Positions 63,928 through 64,000 of a stretch of 64,000 bases of DNA are shown in pieces. The stretch is from Bryobacterales bacterium. Its GTDB lineage: Bacteria > Acidobacteriota > Terriglobia > Bryobacterales > Bryobacteraceae. The position numbers and the translations under genes were made by a program. Position 1 is the first letter of the stretch. Every line of letters begins with the position of its first letter. A model generated the notes under the pieces. The model had not been told where the DNA came from. It searched no databases and worked only from the letters and a program-made list of their open reading frames with translations. The DNA is taken from assembly GCA_020846745.1 (NCBI GenBank), contig JADLDI010000057.1:32698-96697 (forward strand), given 5' to 3'.

Positions 63928-64000
63928 TTAGCATGCGGTTTCAGCGCTCTGCACTAACTCATACCCAAACGTCTTAGCCTTCGCCTTCAGCGACGCCAGC
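63928..64000 (-). CDS. C-terminal end of an unidentified minus-strand gene (cut by the window)
   Basis: On the minus strand, a frame from the window edge to a TAA at 63930-63928 reads L-A-S-L-K-A-K-A-K-T-F-G-Y-E-L-V-Q. The amphipathic basic helix looks like a protein C-terminus rather than noise. It is too short to identify; a transposase end is one possibility. Confidence 0.35.
   Translation of the reverse strand, partial: LASLKAKAKTFGYELVQSAETAC

Overview
The window looks like chromosomal DNA of an Acidobacteriota member of the Solibacter/Bryobacter type. This rests on family content: two tandem TIGR03437-type secreted proteins, two VWA proteins of the acidobacterial TIGR03436 type, an Oar-like TonB receptor with an N-terminal carboxypeptidase-regulatory domain, a TIGR02999-type ECF sigma factor, an STGPRT-type hypothetical protein and many secreted hydrolases. 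The DNA is GC-rich and densely coded with short gaps, frequent ATGA overlaps and many GTG/TTG starts. I saw no rRNA, tRNA, CRISPR array or intact insertion sequence. Assignments are from motif recognition only; no database search was run.

Layout. 1-3.7 kb: a STAS-domain tail, a YflT-like stress protein, a cytochrome c/copper-monooxygenase-like protein, YceI and an orphan NuoB. 3.7-11.3 kb: malQ, a DUF218 (YdcF/SanA-like) gene, a small toxin-antitoxin island (ParE/RelE-like pair, BrnTA pair) holding a chimeric broken duplicate of both flanking genes, then a K+ channel, nnrD and tsaE. 11.3-18.2 kb: an enolase-superfamily protein, two VWA proteins with a small downstream gene, and kdsB-pyrG-kdsA for Kdo and CTP supply. 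18.2-28.3 kb: a lone HigA with a decayed higB, the TIGR03437 pair, two similar terminators, a hypothetical gene carrying a 33-bp repeat, a prepilin-like gene, a TonB receptor and a P1 peptidase. 28.3-37 kb: mlaE-mlaF-mlaD lipid transport, a TIR-like/NB-ARC ATPase, rsmE, ruvA, a truncated ECF sigma factor, glycerate kinase, aroK and an SDR. 37-47.9 kb: LON-domain protein, HAD hydrolase, two secreted amidohydrolase paralogs with an M19 dipeptidase, a histidine kinase/response regulator pair, a TIM-barrel protein, sppA and a FliA-type sigma factor. 48.4-58.3 kb: a peptide-type ABC importer operon, gamma-glutamyltransferase with its own ECF sigma factor, an aminotransferase, a CheY-like regulator, an aldo/keto reductase and an alpha/beta hydrolase that probably starts with CTG.

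58.3 kb to the end is the start of an exopolysaccharide locus: a promoter, a structured leader with two mutually exclusive hairpins, a NusG/UpxY-type antiterminator, two tandem ribbon-helix-helix/coiled-coil proteins, a Wza-like exporter, a 260-bp heptanucleotide repeat open in every frame, and a Wzc-like BY-kinase.

Functionally the window mixes envelope work (Kdo synthesis, Mla transport, polysaccharide export, TonB uptake) with peptide scavenging (M19, P1, GGT, ABC importer) and several small sites of gene decay. The most unusual items are the EPS leader and repeat architecture, the chimeric fragment in the TA island, the 34-residue periodic tail of MlaD next to an MlaF lacking the Walker B glutamate, and the TIR/NB-ARC gene among housekeeping genes.
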